The notes under the pieces are model-generated. The model was not told where the DNA came from. It worked only from the letters and a program-made list of their open reading frames with translations, and did no database searches. From contig JAUWAC010000009.1 in NCBI GenBank assembly GCA_030602245.1, positions 1 to 64,000 of the forward strand: DNA of 64,000 bases, given 5' to 3'. Shown piece by piece: positions 1-8,548 of this stretch (the first letter of the stretch is position 1; the number at the start of each line of letters is the position of its first letter). This DNA comes from Marinobacterium sp. (lineage in GTDB: Bacteria; Pseudomonadota; Gammaproteobacteria; Pseudomonadales; Balneatricaceae). The translations under genes were made by a program, and so were the position numbers.

Positions 1-76
1 TTAGGTTGCTTGTCTTGAGATCTAAGCTTTGTGTGCTCGATCCCGACAAGCGCCCACACGAATTACCTGATCGACT

Positions 77-88
77 TGTTAAAGAGCG
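77..88 (-). promoter_or_regulatory. boxA antitermination element
   Basis: The minus strand reads CGCTCTTTAACA, one base from the E. coli rrn boxA TGCTCTTTAACA. This element recruits NusB/NusE to make rRNA transcription resistant to Rho. Confidence 0.75.
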
Positions 89-130
89 TGCTGAGCGACC
101 GTTGAATCCGTCGTCTCAAGCGAGGCGCAT

Positions 131-158
131 ATCTTAGCGCCTGCGGTTTCAGTGTCAA
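131..158 (-). promoter_or_regulatory. rrn promoter P2 (sigma70)
   Basis: On the minus strand, a consensus -35 TTGACA (153-158) and -10 TAAGAT (131-136) are separated by 16 bases. The downstream sequence GCGCCTCGCTTGAGACGAC repeats almost exactly what follows P1, so P1 and P2 look like a duplicated promoter module. Confidence 0.8.
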
Positions 159-294
159 GCGTTATTTTCGCTTTTCACTGCGATTTTCCGTTTCGCTGAA
201 TCCTTAAAAGCTTTAATGAATTCAACGGGTTGGAGAACCGCCTCGCGATCTCGACTCGCTCCCGAAGGGGCTGTCGTCTCAAGCGAGGAGGCGC

Positions 295-322
295 ATTCTA
301 CAGCCCTGCCGATGAGAGTCAA
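295..322 (-). promoter_or_regulatory. rrn promoter P1 (sigma70)
   Basis: On the minus strand, -35 TTGACT (317-322) and -10 TAGAAT (295-300) are separated by 16 bases. An A/T-rich stretch upstream (about 330-345) could be an UP element. The bases after the -10 are GC-rich (GCGCCTCC), as in promoters under stringent control. Confidence 0.8.
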
Positions 323-430
323 CAGGGCTTTGTAAAAAATTTTCAGCGCGCCTGCTGACGCGCTGAACATGCACGACAGCAGAAAGAGTGTAGCAGAGGA
401 TTTGCAGCTTGCCGGAGGTGCGTGCCCGCG

Positions 431-1201
431 TCAGGCTTCGGAGTCGGCTTCTTCACCTTCGGTCGGCTCACGACGATTGCGCGGTGTCAGCCGCGCCATC
501 AGCAAACCGCACTCGAACAGCAACCACATGGGGACGGCGAGCAGACTCTGAGAGATGATATCGGGCGGCGTCAGCAACATGCCGATGACGAAACAGCCGA
601 CGATGACGTAGGCGCGCTTGGATGCCAGCGACTGCACATCGGTGATACCCGACCACACCATCAGCAGTGTGGCGACCGGGATCTCAAACACGATACCGAA
701 CGCGAAGAACAGCTTGAGGACGAAATTCAGATAGCTGCTGATGTCGGTCATCATCGCAACGTTTTCGGGTCCCACGCTGGTGAAGAAGCCAAAAATCAGC
801 GGGAAAACGACGAAGTAGGCGAACGCGATTCCCAGGTAAAACAGCACGATACTCGACAGCAGCAGCGGGATCGCCAGCCGCTTCTCGTGCCGGTACAACC
901 CGGGCGCGATGAACGCCCACGCCTGATGCAGCATAAACGGCATGGCGACGAAGATCGCTGCAACCAGTGTCAGTTTGAACGGCGCGAAGAACGGTGAGGT
1001 GACGTCAGTGGCAATCATACTGGTGCCTTCCGGCAACAGCGCGGTCAGCGGTGCCGACAGCCACTCGTACAGATCGTTGGCGAAATAGAACAGCCCGAGA
1101 AACACGGCGAGAATTACCAGCACGCTGTTCAACAGACGCTGACGCAGCTCCACCAGATGCGAAATCAGCGGCTGCTCCTGGTCGACATGTGGTTCAGTCA
1201 T
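431..1201 (-). CDS. tatC: Sec-independent protein translocase TatC
   Basis: Multi-spanning inner-membrane receptor of the twin-arginine pathway, which binds RR signal peptides and exports folded proteins with TatA and TatB. The 256-residue product has the family hallmarks SHLVELRQR near residue 14, [10 protein letters not shown] in the first cytoplasmic loop, and hydrophobic segments consistent with six helices. The open frame extends further upstream, but the ATG at 1199-1201 is chosen because it overlaps the tatB stop by 8 bases and starts just before the conserved N-terminus. Last gene of a tatA-tatB-tatC unit. Confidence 0.97.
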   Translation of the reverse strand: MTEPHVDQEQPLISHLVELRQRLLNSVLVILAVFLGLFYFANDLYEWLSAPLTALLPEGTSMIATDVTSPFFAPFKLTLVAAIFVAMPFMLHQAWAFIAPGLYRHEKRLAIPLLLSSIVLFYLGIAFAYFVVFPLIFGFFTSVGPENVAMMTDISSYLNFVLKLFFAFGIVFEIPVATLLMVWSGITDVQSLASKRAYVIVGCFVIGMLLTPPDIISQSLLAVPMWLLFECGLLMARLTPRNRREPTEGEEADSEA

Positions 1202-1598
1202 GGTCGGACGATTTCTTCTCGGCGGAGGCGCTCGGTTCGGGCTTTCCCTCACTCTGCGCGACAGATTCGGACGCTGGGCCTGACGCGGCACCGGCTGTGT
1301 GTGACGGCTCACTGCCCGCGGACCGGCGGGTCACGGTGTCCGCCTCGTCAAAGCGGAATGGCGTGCGCATCTCGTCCAGCTCGCGCTCGAGCTCCTCTTT
1401 CTTGATTGCACTCGTGCGCCGCAGCTCTTCGACACGCAGCTCTTCGTTGATTTCGCGCTGGATGTTACTGACGGAACGCCGCAGTCGCCCGAGCCAGAGG
1501 CCGCAGGTTTTCGCGGCAACCGGAAGCTTCTCCGGCCCAAGCACCAGCAGCGCAACAACCCCGATCAGCAACAGCTCGGCAAAGCCGATATCGAACAT
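1194..1598 (-). CDS. tatB: Sec-independent protein translocase TatB
   Basis: A 134-residue single-span protein that forms the substrate-binding complex with TatC. The N-terminus [20 protein letters not shown] with the following GPEKLP hinge is diagnostic of TatB, and is followed by an amphipathic helix and an acidic, low-complexity tail. It lies 18 bases downstream of tatA and overlaps the tatC start. Confidence 0.97.
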   Translation of the reverse strand: MFDIGFAELLLIGVVALLVLGPEKLPVAAKTCGLWLGRLRRSVSNIQREINEELRVEELRRTSAIKKEELERELDEMRTPFRFDEADTVTRRSAGSEPSHTAGAASGPASESVAQSEGKPEPSASAEKKSSDHD

Positions 1599-1616
1599 AG
1601 CAGGTCAGCCGTACGG

Positions 1617-1886
1617 TTATTTGCTGTCGGTGTTCTGCTCGGATTTCTGCTCGGTCTTGGCAGCGGTTGTCTGCTCGTTTGCCTTGAACGTGGCATCGTC
1701 CTGACCGATATTCTTGCGCGGCGCGTCTTCTTCCTTGTCACTGTCCTCGCGCATCGCCTTCTTGAAGCCTTTGACGGCGCTGCCAACATCGCCACCGAGG
1801 TTACGCAGCTTCTTGGTGCCGAACAGCAGAATGATAATGCCCAGCACAATCACCAGCTGCCAGATACTGATTCCACCAAAACCCAT
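1617..1886 (-). CDS. tatA: Sec-independent protein translocase TatA
   Basis: Pore-forming subunit of the Tat system, 89 residues. It starts [15 protein letters not shown], has one membrane helix, then the [14 protein letters not shown] hinge/amphipathic helix and a charged tail. An in-frame GTG two codons upstream (1890-1892) is possible, but the ATG at 1884-1886 matches the family N-terminus and is preceded by a GGGGAGAG ribosome site. Confidence 0.97.
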   Translation of the reverse strand: MGFGGISIWQLVIVLGIIILLFGTKKLRNLGGDVGSAVKGFKKAMREDSDKEEDAPRKNIGQDDATFKANEQTTAAKTEQKSEQNTDSK

Positions 1887-1932
1887 ATCCACTCTCCCCG
1901 AAGTGAGGCGCTACGCCTCTGTGCTTACTGTT

Positions 1933-2265
1933 TCATTTATGGCTGCGAGCCGCTTTTTCTTCCAGTCCGGACAGATCGAAACGACGCGCGAGTTCATTCA
2001 AGACCGCATCCGGCGTTTCGCCCAGATGCGACAGCATCACCAGCGAATGAAACCAGAGATCCGCCGTTTCGTATATCAGGTCGGCATTATCGCCGCTGAC
2101 GGCCGCATCCTTGGCCGCCAGTATTGTCTCGGTCGCTTCTTCGCCGACCTTTTCCAGAATCTTGTTCAGCCCCTTGGCGTGGAGACTTGCCACGTACGAG
2201 GAATCCGGCGACGCATTCTTGCGCTGCTCGAGCACCTCTGAGAGCCGTTCCAGTACATCACTCAC
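1933..2265 (-). CDS. hisE: Phosphoribosyl-ATP pyrophosphatase HisE
   Basis: Second step of histidine synthesis, hydrolysing PR-ATP to PR-AMP. The 110-residue all-helical MazG-like product contains [14 protein letters not shown] and the [13 protein letters not shown] helix. The start is taken as the GTG at 2263-2265, which overlaps the hisI stop by 8 bases and gives the usual length of about 110; a longer start would read inside hisI. hisE and hisI are separate genes, as in Pseudomonas, not fused as in enterobacteria. Confidence 0.95.
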   Translation of the reverse strand: MSDVLERLSEVLEQRKNASPDSSYVASLHAKGLNKILEKVGEEATETILAAKDAAVSGDNADLIYETADLWFHSLVMLSHLGETPDAVLNELARRFDLSGLEEKAARSHK

Positions 2266-2668
2266 TGCTGCCACCCTGTTTGGCATAGATTGCGTTGGGA
2301 TCCTTGCAGACCGGTGCCGACACCTGCCATTCCCGCGTCTCATCGAGTGTACGATAGAAACAGCTGCGACGCCCCGTATGGCAGGCGATGCCGCCGACCT
2401 GCTCAACCTTGAGCAGAATCACGTCGCCATCACAATCGAGCTGCATCGCATGCAGCTTCTGCACGTGACCCGACTCTTCGCCCTTGCGCCAGAGTTTGCC
2501 ACGCGAACGTGACCAATAGATGGCGCGCTGCTCCTGCACGCTCAATTCCAGTGCTTCGCGATTCATCCAGGCCATCATCAGTACCTCGCCGGTAAGATGA
2601 TCCTGGGCGATCGCCGGAACCAGTCCCTGCTGATCCCATTTGACCTGTTCCAGCCAGTCGTTGCTCAT
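2258..2668 (-). CDS. hisI: Phosphoribosyl-AMP cyclohydrolase HisI
   Basis: Third step of histidine synthesis, opening the adenine ring of PR-AMP. The 136-residue product carries the metal-binding block LDCDGD and [10 protein letters not shown], with the conserved cysteines, and the [17 protein letters not shown] substrate motif. It is translationally coupled to hisE. These genes are remote from hisBHAF at 38344-41204, so the pathway is split within this window. Confidence 0.96.
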   Translation of the reverse strand: MSNDWLEQVKWDQQGLVPAIAQDHLTGEVLMMAWMNREALELSVQEQRAIYWSRSRGKLWRKGEESGHVQKLHAMQLDCDGDVILLKVEQVGGIACHTGRRSCFYRTLDETREWQVSAPVCKDPNAIYAKQGGSSE

Positions 2669-2741
2669 AGCCTCGGCTCAGCCCGTGTGTTTGTGTCGAA
2701 GGGCCAAGAATACCCGATCCCCCTCGGCCTCACCACCAGAC

Positions 2742-4373
2742 TCAGGCGCGCCACAGCATCAGCAGCCCCAGCGCGCCGCTGAGCCAGCCGTACCACGGCA
2801 TCTGATCGAGCAACAAGCGCCCCTCGGGCAATGCACTCAGCACCGCGACGCCGAGCAGGACCAGTGCGGCCCCGAACGAATGCAGACCGCGACGACGCGA
2901 GCGGATGCGGCGCTCATCCTGCTGCTCCAGCAGCGCCTGGCGCGTTTCGTCGAGGCGACGTACCTGCTGCAGGCTATCGTAGACCAGTTGCGGCATATGC
3001 GGCAGCTTGTCGAGCCAGTCCGGCGCCTGCTGCCGCATCTTTCTGTAGACCGCCCGCGGCCCCATGCGTTCGCGCATCCATTTTTCCAGAAACGGCTTGG
3101 CGGTTTTCCACAGATCGAGTTCCGGATAGAGCTGCCGCCCGAGTCCTTCGATGTTGAGCAGCGTCTTCTGCAGCAGCACCAGTTGCGGCTGCACTTCCAT
3201 ATTGAAGCGGCGCGCAGTCTGGAACAGACCCAGCAGCACCATGCCGAACGAGATATCCTTCAGGGGTTTTTCAAAGATCGGTTCACAGACGCTGCGGATC
3301 GCCGTTTCGAACGCATTGACGTTGGTATCCGCCGGTACCCAGCCGGAGTCGATGTGCAGCTGCGCGACCTGTCGGTAATCCCGCTTGAAGAACGCCAGAA
3401 TATTGCGCGCCAGATAGCTCTGATCTTCCGGCGTCAGCGCACCGATAATGCCGAAGTCCACCGCAATGTAGCGCGGGCTGGCGGGGTTATCCGGCGACAC
3501 GAAAATGTTGCCCGGGTGCATGTCGGCGTGGAAGAAACTGTCGCGGAACACCTGGGTAAAGAAGATTTCGACACCGCGCTCGGCGAGCACCTTCATGTCG
3601 ATCTCACGCTGGCGCAGCTGGTCGGTATCGGCCACCGGAATGCCGTAGATCCGTTCCATCACCAGCACGTTCTGACGTGTCAGATCCCAGTACACTTCGG
3701 GCACGTAGAGCATTTCCGAGCCTTCGAAGTTGCGTCGCAACTGGGAGCCATTGGCCGCTTCCTTTCTCAGGTCCAGCTCATCGAAGATCGTCTGTTCATA
3801 CTCGGAAACGACCTCGACCGGTCGCAGCCGCCGTCCCTCTGACCAGAGCCGCTGCACCAGATGCGCCAGCAGGTACAGCAGGCCCACATCCTGACGAATC
3901 ACCGATGCGATGCCGGGGCGGATCACCTTGACCACGACTTCACGGCCATCATGCAGGCGTGCGCCATGCACCTGTGCCACCGACGCCGACGCAATCGGGT
4001 CGACCTGAAATTCGGCAAACAGCTCGGTGACGGTCCGACCCAGTGAGCGCTCGATAATCTCGCGCGCCTCGGCGCTGGAAAACGGTGGCACCCGGTCCTG
4101 CAGGCGCGCCAGTTCGACCGCCAGATCATCCGGCAGCAGGTCGCGCCGGGTCGAGAGCATCTGGCCGAACTTGATGAAAACAGGGCCCAGTGCCTCCAGC
4201 GCCAGACGCAGACGCTCGCCGCGAGGGGCCCGTGCCCGGATGAACCAGCGTGACGGCAGGAACAGCAGCAGGAACCGCAGATAGCCGGGTATCGGCGCTT
4301 CCTGAATGAAGGTATCGAGACGATAAAGCGCGAATACACGCGCGATCTTGAAGAGGCGGAATACCGTTCGCAC
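2742..4373 (-). CDS. ubiB: UbiB, ubiquinone biosynthesis kinase-like protein
   Basis: Atypical ADCK/ABC1-family kinase needed for ubiquinone synthesis. The 543-residue product has the family KxGQ motif in [16 protein letters not shown], the A-rich loop [10 protein letters not shown], an [10 protein letters not shown] catalytic loop, VDFGIIG, and two C-terminal membrane helices. The GTG at 4371-4373 is preferred over a TTG at 4422-4424 because CGGAG lies 8 bases before it and the length then fits the family. ubiE and ubiJ, usual upstream partners, are absent; a cyclase gene lies upstream instead. Confidence 0.94.
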   Translation of the reverse strand: MRTVFRLFKIARVFALYRLDTFIQEAPIPGYLRFLLLFLPSRWFIRARAPRGERLRLALEALGPVFIKFGQMLSTRRDLLPDDLAVELARLQDRVPPFSSAEAREIIERSLGRTVTELFAEFQVDPIASASVAQVHGARLHDGREVVVKVIRPGIASVIRQDVGLLYLLAHLVQRLWSEGRRLRPVEVVSEYEQTIFDELDLRKEAANGSQLRRNFEGSEMLYVPEVYWDLTRQNVLVMERIYGIPVADTDQLRQREIDMKVLAERGVEIFFTQVFRDSFFHADMHPGNIFVSPDNPASPRYIAVDFGIIGALTPEDQSYLARNILAFFKRDYRQVAQLHIDSGWVPADTNVNAFETAIRSVCEPIFEKPLKDISFGMVLLGLFQTARRFNMEVQPQLVLLQKTLLNIEGLGRQLYPELDLWKTAKPFLEKWMRERMGPRAVYRKMRQQAPDWLDKLPHMPQLVYDSLQQVRRLDETRQALLEQQDERRIRSRRRGLHSFGAALVLLGVAVLSALPEGRLLLDQMPWYGWLSGALGLLMLWRA

Positions 4374-4430
4374 TGAATCAACTCCGGTAGGTATGGGTAC
4401 CGCGGGGCGGCTCAATCGGTTCAACGGGGA

Positions 4431-6007
4431 TCAGGATCCGGCGCCGAGCACGCGGTCGCGCCCCTGCTCCTTGGCCTTGTACAACGCACCGTCAGCGCGG
4501 GCGAACAGCGTTTCCGCATCGTCGCCGTCAGCCACCTGAGCGACCCCGAGCGAGGCCGTCACCTTGACCGGCTGCCCGCGGAAGTTGAACGGACTGGCCG
4601 CCACCGCTTCGCGCAGCTTGTCGGCCGCGGCCAGCGCATCGCGTCCCACCGTCGAGGGGAACAGCAGCACGAACTCTTCACCGCCGTAGCGGGCGATGAA
4701 GTCACTGGCGCGCAGGTTGCTCTGCAGCACCCGCGCCACCAGCCGCAGCACCTTGTCGCCGGCCAGATGGCCAGATGGCCATACTCATCGTTGATCCGCT
4801 TGAAGCGGTCGAGATCGACCACCGCAACCGAGAAGGGCGTATTATAGCGCTGCCAGCGACCCAGTTCAGTGGCCAGCTGGTCTTCGTACGCGACACGGTT
4901 GGGCAGCCCGGTCAGCGGATCGGTGCGCGCCTTGAGCTGCTCCTCCTCCATCCGCGAGCGCACACGTCCGGTCTCGATTTCCATCTGCTCGACCTTTTCG
5001 AGCAGCGATTCGTAGCGCGCCTGCATCCGCTGTTCGCGCTCCTCCTCCCGCTCCCGGTAGGCATCCATGGTCTGTACGATCGACGACAGCTGCTGCGCGA
5101 CGGCGCGCTTGAGCGAGAGCAGATCCTTGGATTCCTTGACGCTGCGATGGAGCCTGGTGACATCCCGGCGCACCTGGCGATCAAGCTGCTGATGCGCCTC
5201 GAACGCCTTGCCCTCTTCCGTCTTGCTCTGGGCCAGAAACTCCTGCACATAGGCCAGCTGTTCATTCAGTGTCAGCAGGTAGTTTTCGAACTCCTGATGC
5301 TCAAGCCCGGTCGACAGCCGCGCCAGCTTGACCAGCTCCGCCATCACTTCCGGCAACTCGGCCGCCTTGACGCCGCCTTCGATCCGTTCGATCAGCTGGC
5401 GCGCCAGCGCCAGTCCGGACGCCTCGACGTTGAGCGCCTCAATCAGTTGCAGCATTTCGGTCGCGACGCGGCTCTCGAGCACCTCGAGATCGACCACATC
5501 GTCGCGGTCGGACTCGTTCAGCGCAAACGCATGTGCATCGTCATTACGCGGCAGCAGCCCCTTTTGCAGCTCGACCATTTCGAGCAGCAGGGCCGCCAGT
5601 TTGTACAGGTGTTCAGAGGCTTCGGGAATGCGTCGGGCGGTGCCGTTGAGCAGGTTGGCAAACGGCTCGTTGTCGCTGAGCTGACGCAACTGGCCAAGCC
5701 AGCGCTCGAAACCGTTGCGGATGTCCTTGCTGGTGGAGAGACGCTGATCATCAAGCAGCTTGATCTGCCGTTCGATGCGACCCAACACGCGATCGAACTG
5801 ACTGTCGGAGGCAGCGCTCTGAATGGCTTCACGCAGCAGATCAAACTCGGCATCCAGACCCGCGCTCTGCCCTCGCAGGCCCAGCGTCAGCTGGGTACTG
5901 AGCGCCCGCGTCCGCGCCTCGGCAAGCTCCGCACGCTGCTGCAGAAGCTCACACTCCTGCGCCAGCTCCTTGTATTTCTGCTTCCAGTCATCCTGCTCTA
6001 AAGCCAC
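4431..6007 (-). pseudogene. Diguanylate cyclase, DgcP-like, frameshifted in the GGDEF domain
   Basis: The gene starts at a GTG (6005-6007, GGAG 8 bases upstream). It encodes a long helical and coiled-coil N-terminal region, then a GGDEF domain beginning DPLTGLPNRVAYEDQL. After residue about 410 (NDEYGHLA) the frame is lost: GGCCAGAT occurs twice in tandem at 4761-4776, where the family continues GDKVLR. Removing one 8-bp copy restores a 522-residue protein ending at 4431 with an intact GGEEF site (4671-4685). As read, translation runs into unrelated sequence and stops at 4559 without the active site. The position downstream of dsbA matches Pseudomonas DgcP, a polar cyclase. It may be a real mutation, a reversible slippage switch, or an assembly error. 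Confidence 0.85.
4761..4780. repeat. 8-bp tandem duplication GGCCAGAT x2 (plus GGCC)
   Basis: Two adjacent copies of GGCCAGAT followed by GGCC, inside the GGDEF coding region. One copy fits the reading frame and the conserved protein; the second adds 8 bases and shifts the frame. Slipped-strand replication could gain or lose a copy. Confidence 0.9.
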
Positions 6008-6083
6008 CAGGAGTGCTCCACGCTACAGCCGGTTTGTCATCATGCAATGGTTGGAATATATCATGAGCGCCCCCCCGGAACAG

Positions 6084-6112
6084 ACAAAACCGCTCACGAG
6101 GAGCGGTTTTGT
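6084..6112 (-). terminator. Rho-independent terminator after dsbA
   Basis: A near-perfect 12-bp stem (6084-6095 with 6101-6112) with a 5-base loop, flanked by A and T tracts on both sides, so it could work in either direction. It lies 21 bases past the dsbA stop on the minus strand. Confidence 0.75.
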
Positions 6113-6132
6113 TGTTCCAGTACAGGTTTCGC

Positions 6133-6762
6133 TCAGCGCGCCGCGCGCTCCTTCTCGACCAGATAGTCGACGACCTTCAGCATCGCCTCGTGGCCACCGG
6201 CAGTGGCGGCCGTCACGCGATATTTGCCGGCCACGACCATGCTCGGAACGCCGGTAATGCCATAGCCACGCGCTTTGGCATCGCCCTGCTTGAGCTTCAT
6301 GCCCACCGCGAAGGAATCATACTGCTTGAGGAACGTCTCCGGCTCGATACCAAAATCGGCGTAGAACTCGGCCAGATCCTCTTTCGACCGCATGCGCTTG
6401 CGCTGCAGGTGGATCGCATCGAACATCGCCTGATGGGTGTCATCGACCTTGTCGAGCAGGTCCGCGACGTAATAGCTGCGTGCGAACGGCTCCCAGCTGC
6501 GGCCGAACACGACCGGAATCTTGACCAACGCCACGTCGTCCGCCTGCTGTTTCTTCCAGTGGCTCAGCAGCGGCTCGAAGCTGTTGCAGTGGGGGCAGAG
6601 GTAACCGAACATCTCCACCACTTCGACTTTGTCCTGGGTCGTTGTGGGCACCGGCTGATCGATCCGCTCGTAGTGGACCCCTTCTTCGTAGCGCGCGTCC
6701 TCGGCGGCCTGGACACTCAGTGAAAAACAGACGGCCAGCACCGTCAGCAACCATTTCTTCAT
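6133..6762 (-). CDS. dsbA: Thiol:disulfide interchange protein DsbA
   Basis: Periplasmic oxidant that forms disulfides in exported proteins and is reoxidised by DsbB. The 209-residue precursor has a signal peptide ending about VQA-AED, the active site CPHC at residues 56-59 after FGYL, and the cis-proline loop TGVPSMV. The ATG at 6760-6762 (GGAG nine bases upstream) is preferred over one five codons earlier, since it starts directly with the MKKWLL signal peptide. Neighbours (cytochrome c4 upstream, cyclase downstream) match Pseudomonas. Confidence 0.96.
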   Translation of the reverse strand: MKKWLLTVLAVCFSLSVQAAEDARYEEGVHYERIDQPVPTTTQDKVEVVEMFGYLCPHCNSFEPLLSHWKKQQADDVALVKIPVVFGRSWEPFARSYYVADLLDKVDDTHQAMFDAIHLQRKRMRSKEDLAEFYADFGIEPETFLKQYDSFAVGMKLKQGDAKARGYGITGVPSMVVAGKYRVTAATAGGHEAMLKVVDYLVEKERAAR

Positions 6763-6849
6763 TCGTGCGATCTCCATTTCAGGGACAAACAGGCTCCAAC
6801 AGAGACTGCGTCACCCCCCGGTAAGTTCATTTCCGGCAGCAGAAACAAC

Positions 6850-6870
6850 AAGGGCAGCCGAAGCTGCCCC
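6850..6870 (-). terminator. Terminator after cytochrome c4
   Basis: On the minus strand, a GGGCAGC stem (6863-6869 with 6852-6858) closes on a TTCG tetraloop and is followed by TTGTTGTTT. It is 27 bases past the cytochrome c4 stop. Confidence 0.8.
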
Positions 6871-6896
6871 TGGGGTGCGAAACCGGATCGCGTCGA

Positions 6897-7499
6897 TCAG
6901 TACAGACCCTGCACGTACTGAGCAACCGCTTTCATCTCGGCTTCGCTCATTTTAACAGCGATATCACGCATCATAGCGGAGGGATCGTTGGCGCGCTCGC
7001 CGGCGGCAAACTTCTTCAGCGTGCTTTCGACGTAAGCCGCGTGCTGACCGCTCAGTGCCGGGAAGGCCGCGGCGTTGTTGCCCTGACCATTCGGAGAGTG
7101 GCACGCGGTGCAGGCGGCAACGCCCTTCTCGGCGACGCCGGCACGGTAGATTTCCTGACCCATGGCAACCTGATCAGCAGCGGTCTGGCCAATCTGTACC
7201 GACTGGCTCGCGAAGTAAGCCGCGATGTCAGCCAGATCCTGCTCGTTCATCGCGTCCAGCATACCGGTCATTTCCGGTACGACGCGCGCGCCGCCCTGGA
7301 TGTCCTTCAGCTGCTTGAGCAGGTAGTTCTCGTTCTGACCCGCCAGCTTCGGAAAGTTGGGTGCGACGCTGTTACCGTTGGCACCGTGACAAGCCGCGCA
7401 GACGGCAGTTTTCTGCTGGCCCGCCGCCGGGTCACCCGCTGCATGTGCAACGCCGGTGATGCCGAGGCTTACCAGTAAGCTGATCAGTAGTTTGTTCAT
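6897..7499 (-). CDS. Di-haem cytochrome c4
   Basis: Periplasmic electron carrier with two tandem cytochrome c domains, usually feeding terminal oxidases. The 200-residue precursor has a signal peptide cleaved after AHA (about residue 20) and two haem-binding motifs, CAACH at 34-38 and CTACH at 130-134, with downstream methionines as candidate sixth ligands. It is divergent from engB, as in Pseudomonas. The long upstream gap holds a TATAAT (7625-7630, minus strand) that may be its promoter. Confidence 0.95.
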   Translation of the reverse strand: MNKLLISLLVSLGITGVAHAAGDPAAGQQKTAVCAACHGANGNSVAPNFPKLAGQNENYLLKQLKDIQGGARVVPEMTGMLDAMNEQDLADIAAYFASQSVQIGQTAADQVAMGQEIYRAGVAEKGVAACTACHSPNGQGNNAAAFPALSGQHAAYVESTLKKFAAGERANDPSAMMRDIAVKMSEAEMKAVAQYVQGLY

Positions 7500-7624
7500 C
7501 GACTAACCCAGACCCCTGTAAGACTAATTTGCCTGTCGTTCCCGCTGCCATCGGCGGCGAAAACATCCGAAATCGTACTTTCCCTGACTGGAGCAGTAAC
7601 CAGATCGCGGGTAAAATTGGCGGC

Positions 7625-7630
7625 ATTATA
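7625..7630 (-). promoter_or_regulatory. Possible -10 of the cytochrome c4 promoter
   Basis: The minus strand reads TATAAT, with a poor -35 candidate TTCCAG 18 bases upstream. It would give a leader of about 120 bases before the cytochrome c4 ATG. The region 7500-7700 is AT-rich compared with its surroundings and serves both divergent genes. Confidence 0.4.
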
Positions 7631-7700
7631 AACTAATATCCCCACAAACTGGAACGTATATAAACCTATATGTTAGTCGGGGGTCACACAGCGAATTCTC

Positions 7701-8351
7701 ATGTCCTCCAACGAACCGGTCATCCATTACAACGCCGCCCATTTCACTACCAGCGCCTCCAAACTGAGCCAGTGTCCGCCCGATGAAGGTGCTGAAGTGG
7801 CCTTTGCCGGCCGCTCCAATGCCGGCAAATCGAGCGCGATCAATGCGCTGACACAGCAGACGCAGCTCGCCCGGGTCTCCAAGACCCCGGGCCGGACCCA
7901 GCTGATCAACTTTTTCGATCTCAACATCGAGGGGCTGCGCCTGGTCGACCTGCCGGGTTACGGCTACGCCAAGGTGCCGGTGGCGCTGAAGCAGCACTGG
8001 CAGAAGCATCTGGATGCCTACCTGCAGCACCGTGAGTGCCTGCGCGGTGTCGTGCTGGTGATGGATATTCGCCATCCGATGAAAGAGTTCGACCAGATGA
8101 TGGTGGACTGGTGCGCCTCGACCGGCGTGCCGCTGCATGTCCTGCTGACCAAGGCAGACAAGCTCAAGCGCGGGCCGGCGCAGAGCACGCTGCTGCAACT
8201 GCGCAAGGCGCTGACTCAGGTGCTGGGCGATCGGGTATCGGTGCAGACCTTCTCGGCGCTGAAGAAAACCGGAGTCGATCAATTGCGCCAGCGACTGGAC
8301 AGCTGGTTCCTGCCGCCGACAGAGGATGATGCCGACGCGACCGAGGCCTGA
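7701..8351 (+). CDS. engB: Ribosome biogenesis GTPase EngB (YihA/YsxC)
   Basis: TRAFAC-class GTPase required for assembly of the large ribosomal subunit. The 216-residue product has G1 GRSNAGKSS at 37-45, G3 [11 protein letters not shown]4 TKADKLKRG and G5 SALKKTG, all in the EngB form. It starts at the ATG 7701, and its length matches the family. Confidence 0.96.
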   Translation: MSSNEPVIHYNAAHFTTSASKLSQCPPDEGAEVAFAGRSNAGKSSAINALTQQTQLARVSKTPGRTQLINFFDLNIEGLRLVDLPGYGYAKVPVALKQHWQKHLDAYLQHRECLRGVVLVMDIRHPMKEFDQMMVDWCASTGVPLHVLLTKADKLKRGPAQSTLLQLRKALTQVLGDRVSVQTFSALKKTGVDQLRQRLDSWFLPPTEDDADATEA

Positions 8352-8371
8352 GACCGGCTGCGGCCGGACAA

Positions 8372-8418
8372 GAAAAAACCCCGGAGCCGTGAAGGGGAAG
8401 GAAAACGGCGGCCGGGGT
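8372..8418 (-). terminator. Terminator after polA
   Basis: On the minus strand an interrupted GC-rich stem (ACCCCGG plus GCCGT arms, 8403-8418 with 8378-8390) is followed by TTTTTTC. It lies about 130 bases downstream of the polA stop and between the convergent ends of engB and polA. Confidence 0.65.
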
Positions 8419-8499
8419 CAGGGATGTTGTCATGACACCGAGGCCACCTCTTCTTACCTGCTGCGTCCTGAACAATAGCGGCCTCAACAGGTGAGAGTG

Positions 8500-8528
8500 G
8501 CCTGCTGGTGAAAAGTTCACCAGCAGGC
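8500..8528. other. Perfect 13-bp inverted repeat between engB and polA
   Basis: GCCTGCTGGTGAA pairs perfectly with TTCACCAGCAGGC across a 3-base loop. No T-run follows the stem in either direction except a TTTTTC that precedes it on the minus strand. It begins 20 bases past the polA stop and may protect or end the transcript 3' end. Confidence 0.7.
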
Positions 8529-8548
8529 GAAAAATATTCCACACCGAA

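Larger units (their letters stand above)
1..294 (-). other. rRNA operon leader (16S gene lies beyond the left edge)
   Basis: Read on the minus strand, this stretch has the layout of a 16S rRNA leader: two strong promoters, then a boxA-like antitermination element, then about 75 bases that resemble the E. coli rrn leader downstream of boxA (including GTGTGGGCGCTTG). The 16S gene itself should start just left of base 1. Any short reading frame here is spurious. The assignment rests on the promoters and boxA; no rRNA sequence is inside the window. Confidence 0.75.

Noticed and set aside
155-370. A 71-codon minus-strand frame in the rRNA leader region
   Set aside because: It runs across both rRNA promoters, so it cannot be a translated gene.
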